Made by a program: the position numbers and the translations under genes
In this document: in pieces, positions 60,499-64,000 of the stretch
How the letters are laid out: each line of letters opens with the position of its first letter
Numbering within the stretch: position 1 is the first letter of the stretch
The notes under the pieces: generated by a model
What the model was told of the DNA's origin: nothing
Seen by the model: the letters and a program-made list of their open reading frames with translations, nothing else
Database searches by the model: none
Source: Novosphingobium decolorationis
GTDB lineage: Bacteria > Pseudomonadota > Alphaproteobacteria > Sphingomonadales > Sphingomonadaceae
Direction: 5' to 3'
DNA length: 64,000 nt
NCBI RefSeq assembly: GCF_018417475.1
Contig: NZ_CP054856.1
Span: 3,689,001 to 3,753,000 of the forward strand

Positions 60499-63400
60499 TC
60501 AGTGGTGCGTGTGGGCCGAAGGCATCGGGGTCGCCAGCCAGTTCTCGGTATCCATGCCCTCGAACCAGGGCCGCGGAACCGGGCCGGAGCGGGGCCAGAT
60601 CTCCTGCAGGTTCGCCGCATCATAGAGGAAGCCGCCCCGCATGACCGAAGCGATGGCGCGCGCCTTGGCAATGTCCGAGCGCGGATCGGCGTCGAGCACG
60701 AGAAGATCGGCCAGCTTGCCCGGCTCGATCGTGCCCAGATCGGACAGGCGCCCGATGGTCTGCGCCGAGCCCGCCGTCGCTGCGTGCAGTATGTCCTGCG
60801 GGCTCATTCCGCCCAGCGCATGGGCTTCCATTTCCCAGTGATAGCCGATCCCCGGCATTTCTCCGTGCGAGCCGATGCCGACCAGCACGCCGGCCTTGGC
60901 AAGGCGGACCAGGTCCTGCGCGATCACCGGGAAGCGCTCGCGCGAAAGGGGCTGGAACGTCCGGCTCAGCGTAAGCCTCTGGCGGATCGCGTTGCCCGGC
61001 CAGTACTGGCGGATCCTGGCATCGACCACGGGGTCCTCGTGCGCGATGAACCAGTCCAGCGCCGGGCCTCCCGAATTGGTGATCGAAAGCGTGGTGTCGT
61101 AGCTTGTGCCCATGGCCTTCATCACCGCGATGAGGTCGTCCCCCAAGGGCGGGGCAGCCAGCGCGTGCTCGTTGCCCGCATAGCCATCGAGGATCTGCGT
61201 CAGATCCAGCTTGAGTGCGAGCGCCCCCTCGGTCGTGGCGAGGAGATGCTGCTCGCGCGCGGCCATCGCCACCCACTGGCGCACTTCGCGATCACCTGTG
61301 CGGTACTCCTTGAGATTGGAGATGCGATAGCCGTCCGAATAGCGCTCCAGCACGTGCCGGGCATCGTCGAGCGAGCCTATGCGGACCTTGGAAAAGACCG
61401 CCGTACCCGTTGAACGCAGGCGCGGCGCCAGCAGCAGCCCGGCATCGACCATCCCCTGGTATCCCATGTGGTCGATCGTGAGTGTGGAGGGATCGAAACT
61501 GGTCGTCACCCCGTAGGCCAGCCGTGCGCGCAGGCCCCAGGATTCGCTGGCCCAGTTGGTGCGGCGGATCTCGCCGATATGATCGTGAACATCGATGAAG
61601 CCGGGCAGGATCGTTTTTCCGGTCACGTCGCGCACGCTGGTCCCGGCGGGCACATCGAGCGTGCCGCCCGGCCCCACGGCCGCAATGCGATCACCCGTCA
61701 CCAGGACATCGGCATTCTCGATCACCCGGTCACCGTCCGCCATTGTCAGGACCCTTGCCCCGCGCAGGAGGAGCGAGCCTTCCGGCTTGGCCCGCGGCAG
61801 CCGGGCGACGAGGCGCATTTCGGCAGATGGCGTGCCTGCGCTGGTGTCATGACGGGTCCACCTGGTTCCCAGCACTGCATCCAGCCGATGCGGTCCCGTC
61901 CACTCGAACCAGTCCGCCCCCGACCCGGCAAGCGCCCGGGCCGGACTGTCCTTTGCCGTGAGGTCGACCGCGTGCGTGGGGTCGGCCGGGCGCGGCAGGA
62001 CGTAGAGCCTGTCACCGATGGTCGCGGCCAGCGTCGTCCCGTCAGGGCTGATGCGCATGTCGTCGACTGGGGAATTTCCCTCCATGAAGTAGTATGAGGG
62101 TCCGGTCACCCTGGCGACCGGCGCAGTTGCTCCCGTGGCAAGATCCACGCGCTCGAGCGCGCTCCCCGTATAGTAAAAGGCGGCCCCGGCCTCCTGCGTG
62201 AACTGCGCATGCCCGCCGAAGTTGCCGTGCGCGATGATCTTGTCTGCACCGCTCGTGGGATCGAGGGCGACAAGGTCGCCTTCGCGTTCCATGCCGATCT
62301 CGAAATAGTTCTGTCGGCGCTGGTCGGTCGGGGAGCGCAAGACCAGGATCCGGCGGCCATCGGGCGTGAAGACCGGGGCCCGGTAATAGGCCGGGACCAC
62401 ATCCAACTTGCGCGCGCCCGAACCGTCGGCGGACGACGTCCAGACCGCTCCACCTTCGGCTTCGGACCAGGTCACGAAGACAAGGCGCGTGCCATCCGGG
62501 CTCCAGGCGGGCTCGCTCGGCAGGTCGAGGTCGATGGGCAGGCGCTGTGCCGCACCGCCACCAATCTCCTGCACCCAGAGCCCGCCAAGGGCGGCGAAGG
62601 CGATGTGCGTGCCATCGGGCGAGGTCATCGGCTCCATCGCCAGCCTGGATTCGACCGGGCCTGTCGGCTCGTGAATGGCAAAGCGGTTGGATGGGGCCAG
62701 CGCGATGCGTGCATCGATTGAGCGCGTCAGGACGTGTGCGGCGCTGCCATCTGTGGGCTGGCGGACGAACCGCCCATCCCGGCTGAGAAGCACGGCCGAG
62801 GCATCGGGGGTGAATGCCATACCCGGCACCATGCCCTGCCACGAGGAGGCCTGCATGGCATCGAGCTGTGTCGTGCCAAGCGCCCGATCCTCGCCCGTCG
62901 AAAGATCGCGCAGGCGCAGCATCGACGTGCCCTCCCGGCGGGTCACGTAGGCCAGGTGCCTGCCGTCCGGCGCCACGCGTGGCGCAAAATAGGCATCTTC
63001 CCCGGTTCCCCGCCCGGAAGGGCCCGCGATGATCGTGTCCTCTTCGCCGGTCTGCAAATCGCGGCGCAGGATCGTCCAGCGCGTGGGAACGTCAAATTCG
63101 AGCCCGCCCACCCGGCGCGCGTAGTAGAGCCAGCGTCCATCCGGCGAGGCCGAGGCATCGAGCGTGGAGTGCCAGGTGCTGCGCGGGGCATCAGGAGAGG
63201 GCTTGACCGGCGCGAGCCGTTCCGCCGTGCCGTTCAGGGGAAAGCGCCAGAGTTCGTAATTGTTGAGATCCGGCCGGAAGCGGCTGGCGAAGACGGCGTC
63301 GCCGCTGGCGCTCCAGGTGGGCGAGACCATAACCGTCTCATCGTCGAAATCCGAGATCACGCGCGCCTCCGAACCATCGGGGTGCGCGATCCAGATGTTC

Positions 63401-63711
63401 TCCGAACCGTTGCGATCGCTGGTGAAGGTGATCCAGTGCCCGTCGGGGGAGAAGCGCGGCTGGCTGTCGAAGGCAAGCCCTTCGCTCACCTGGCGCGCCG
63501 CGCCGCCTGTCGCGGGCATGGTGTACAGATCACCCATGACATCGAAGACGAGGGTATGGCCATCGGGGGAGACATCGAGCGAGGACCAGGTCGTGCGATC
63601 GGGGCGCACCTCGAGCACCCGCTCCGGTGTGATCGGCAGGTCGGCCCGAACCGGGTTTGCGGCCAGTCCAACCCCGGCCAGCAGCAGCGCCCTTGCAATT
63701 CTACGCGTCAC
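60499..63711 (-). CDS. Exported beta-propeller/amidohydrolase fusion
   Basis: 1070 aa from GTG 63711 (GGGAG upstream, GTGA overlap with the PepSY gene stop). Signal peptide RRIARALLLAGVGLAANPVRA. The first two thirds are a TolB/WD40-like propeller of repeated units (SPDGHTLVF; FSPDGHWITFTSDRNGSENIW; SPDGTRLVFVTWSE). The last 430 residues are an amidohydrolase: GKTILPGFIDVHDHI (metal HxH), THISFDPSTLTIDH-type TSFDPSTL, and VGIGSHGEMPGIGYHWEM (final ligand area). The family is common in Sphingomonadales and Xanthomonadales next to transporters; it may cleave peptide or cyclic amide bonds in the periplasm. Confidence 0.9.
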   Translation of the reverse strand: MTRRIARALLLAGVGLAANPVRADLPITPERVLEVRPDRTTWSSLDVSPDGHTLVFDVMGDLYTMPATGGAARQVSEGLAFDSQPRFSPDGHWITFTSDRNGSENIWIAHPDGSEARVISDFDDETVMVSPTWSASGDAVFASRFRPDLNNYELWRFPLNGTAERLAPVKPSPDAPRSTWHSTLDASASPDGRWLYYARRVGGLEFDVPTRWTILRRDLQTGEEDTIIAGPSGRGTGEDAYFAPRVAPDGRHLAYVTRREGTSMLRLRDLSTGEDRALGTTQLDAMQASSWQGMVPGMAFTPDASAVLLSRDGRFVRQPTDGSAAHVLTRSIDARIALAPSNRFAIHEPTGPVESRLAMEPMTSPDGTHIAFAALGGLWVQEIGGGAAQRLPIDLDLPSEPAWSPDGTRLVFVTWSEAEGGAVWTSSADGSGARKLDVVPAYYRAPVFTPDGRRILVLRSPTDQRRQNYFEIGMEREGDLVALDPTSGADKIIAHGNFGGHAQFTQEAGAAFYYTGSALERVDLATGATAPVARVTGPSYYFMEGNSPVDDMRISPDGTTLAATIGDRLYVLPRPADPTHAVDLTAKDSPARALAGSGADWFEWTGPHRLDAVLGTRWTRHDTSAGTPSAEMRLVARLPRAKPEGSLLLRGARVLTMADGDRVIENADVLVTGDRIAAVGPGGTLDVPAGTSVRDVTGKTILPGFIDVHDHIGEIRRTNWASESWGLRARLAYGVTTSFDPSTLTIDHMGYQGMVDAGLLLAPRLRSTGTAVFSKVRIGSLDDARHVLERYSDGYRISNLKEYRTGDREVRQWVAMAAREQHLLATTEGALALKLDLTQILDGYAGNEHALAAPPLGDDLIAVMKAMGTSYDTTLSITNSGGPALDWFIAHEDPVVDARIRQYWPGNAIRQRLTLSRTFQPLSRERFPVIAQDLVRLAKAGVLVGIGSHGEMPGIGYHWEMEAHALGGMSPQDILHAATAGSAQTIGRLSDLGTIEPGKLADLLVLDADPRSDIAKARAIASVMRGGFLYDAANLQEIWPRSGPVPRPWFEGMDTENWLATPMPSAHTHH

Positions 63712-64000
63712 GTCCTTGCTCCCTTGCGCGCGCGGCGCTGGACGACGCGCCCCGGCCGCTTCTTCCACCACAGGTAGATCCCCGTCACGCACATCGCGAA
63801 GACCACGAGCCCCAGCACCACGATCGCCAGTTCGCTCGGTATCCCGGCGATGTGGCCGCTGTGCAGCGGATAGAGCCAGCGGTACATCGCAAGGTTGGTG
63901 TTGCCGTGATAGGGATCGATGACTTCGGCCAGCTTTCCGCTCGCCCGGTCGAAATAGAGATAGATCGGCCCGAGGTCGTTGTAGCGGAGCACGCCGCTGT
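63708..64000 (-). CDS. PepSY-associated transmembrane protein, C-terminal part
   Basis: About 97 residues are visible; the frame stays open across the right edge, so the start is outside. It contains a PepSY-like end (GPIYLYFDRASGKLAEVIDPYHGN), MYRWLYPLHSGHIAG and one strong membrane helix (AIVVLGLVVFAMCVTGIYLWW), followed by a basic tail. Such proteins sit next to TonB-dependent receptors, suggesting ferric reductase or protease-inhibitor roles. Coupled to the downstream propeller/amidohydrolase by a four-base overlap. Confidence 0.88.
   Translation of the reverse strand, partial: SGVLRYNDLGPIYLYFDRASGKLAEVIDPYHGNTNLAMYRWLYPLHSGHIAGIPSELAIVVLGLVVFAMCVTGIYLWWKKRPGRVVQRRARKGART

Noticed and set aside
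1..64000. tRNA, tmRNA or rRNA genes, including an att-site tRNA beside the integrase
   Set aside because: Scanning by eye found no cloverleaf or CCA end near 1684-1840 or elsewhere; a tRNAscan/Infernal run would settle it.

Overview
The window looks like part of a sphingomonad (Sphingomonadales, Alphaproteobacteria) chromosome. The evidence is high GC, a large TonB-dependent receptor beside a secreted M14 peptidase and amidohydrolases, a copA-copB copper operon with Met/His-rich proteins, and a complete HAE-1 efflux operon. This is inference from gene content; no rRNA or tRNA is present to confirm it.

Left half, about 1-32956: an accessory island. It opens with a P4-type tyrosine recombinase gene (leftward, C-terminus off the window) that is cut by an intact IS256-family element with a perfect 8-bp target duplication. 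It then carries an IS3 remnant, a WYL-domain regulator of the type that controls defence islands, and several modules. Module A: a membrane protein converging on a pair of coupled unknown coiled-coil/hydrophobic proteins. Module B: a tandem AAA+ ATPase with an unknown partner, divergent from a HEPN protein, followed by a secreted protein and a DEDDh exonuclease. Module C: a four-cistron leftward operon of RecB-like nuclease-helicase, McrB, McrC and an HigA-like remnant. The mcrB reading frame is interrupted by one in-frame amber codon. Module D: a rightward MORC-type GHKL ATPase, Z1 helicase-like protein and PD-(D/E)XK (DUF4420) protein. The third gene is frameshifted and cut by a decayed IS21 element. 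Remnants of a YhaN-like ATPase, an IS5 transposase and a second WYL regulator lie between modules C and D. Much of the island is decaying: frameshifts, a nonsense codon and IS truncations are common.

Right half, about 32956-64000: intact chromosomal-type genes without visible lesions. From left to right: a tannase/feruloyl-esterase family hydrolase; a penicillin/AHL acylase overlapping a secreted LigT-like phosphoesterase; an RND efflux operon (adaptor, AcrB-type pump, outer-membrane factor) with a TetR regulator; copA-copB with a small His-rich periplasmic protein; an amidohydrolase and TonB-dependent receptor divergent from an M14 peptidase; a ketopantoate reductase-like gene coupled to an aromatic-type aminotransferase, divergent from an Lrp regulator; a ROK regulator; a serine beta-lactamase-like hydrolase; a beta-propeller/amidohydrolase fusion; and the C-terminal end of a PepSY membrane protein that runs off the window.

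The most interesting parts are the split mcrB, the MORC-Z1-nuclease operon with a regular four-cysteine insertion in Z1, and the AAA+/HEPN divergent module, which may be an undescribed defence system.
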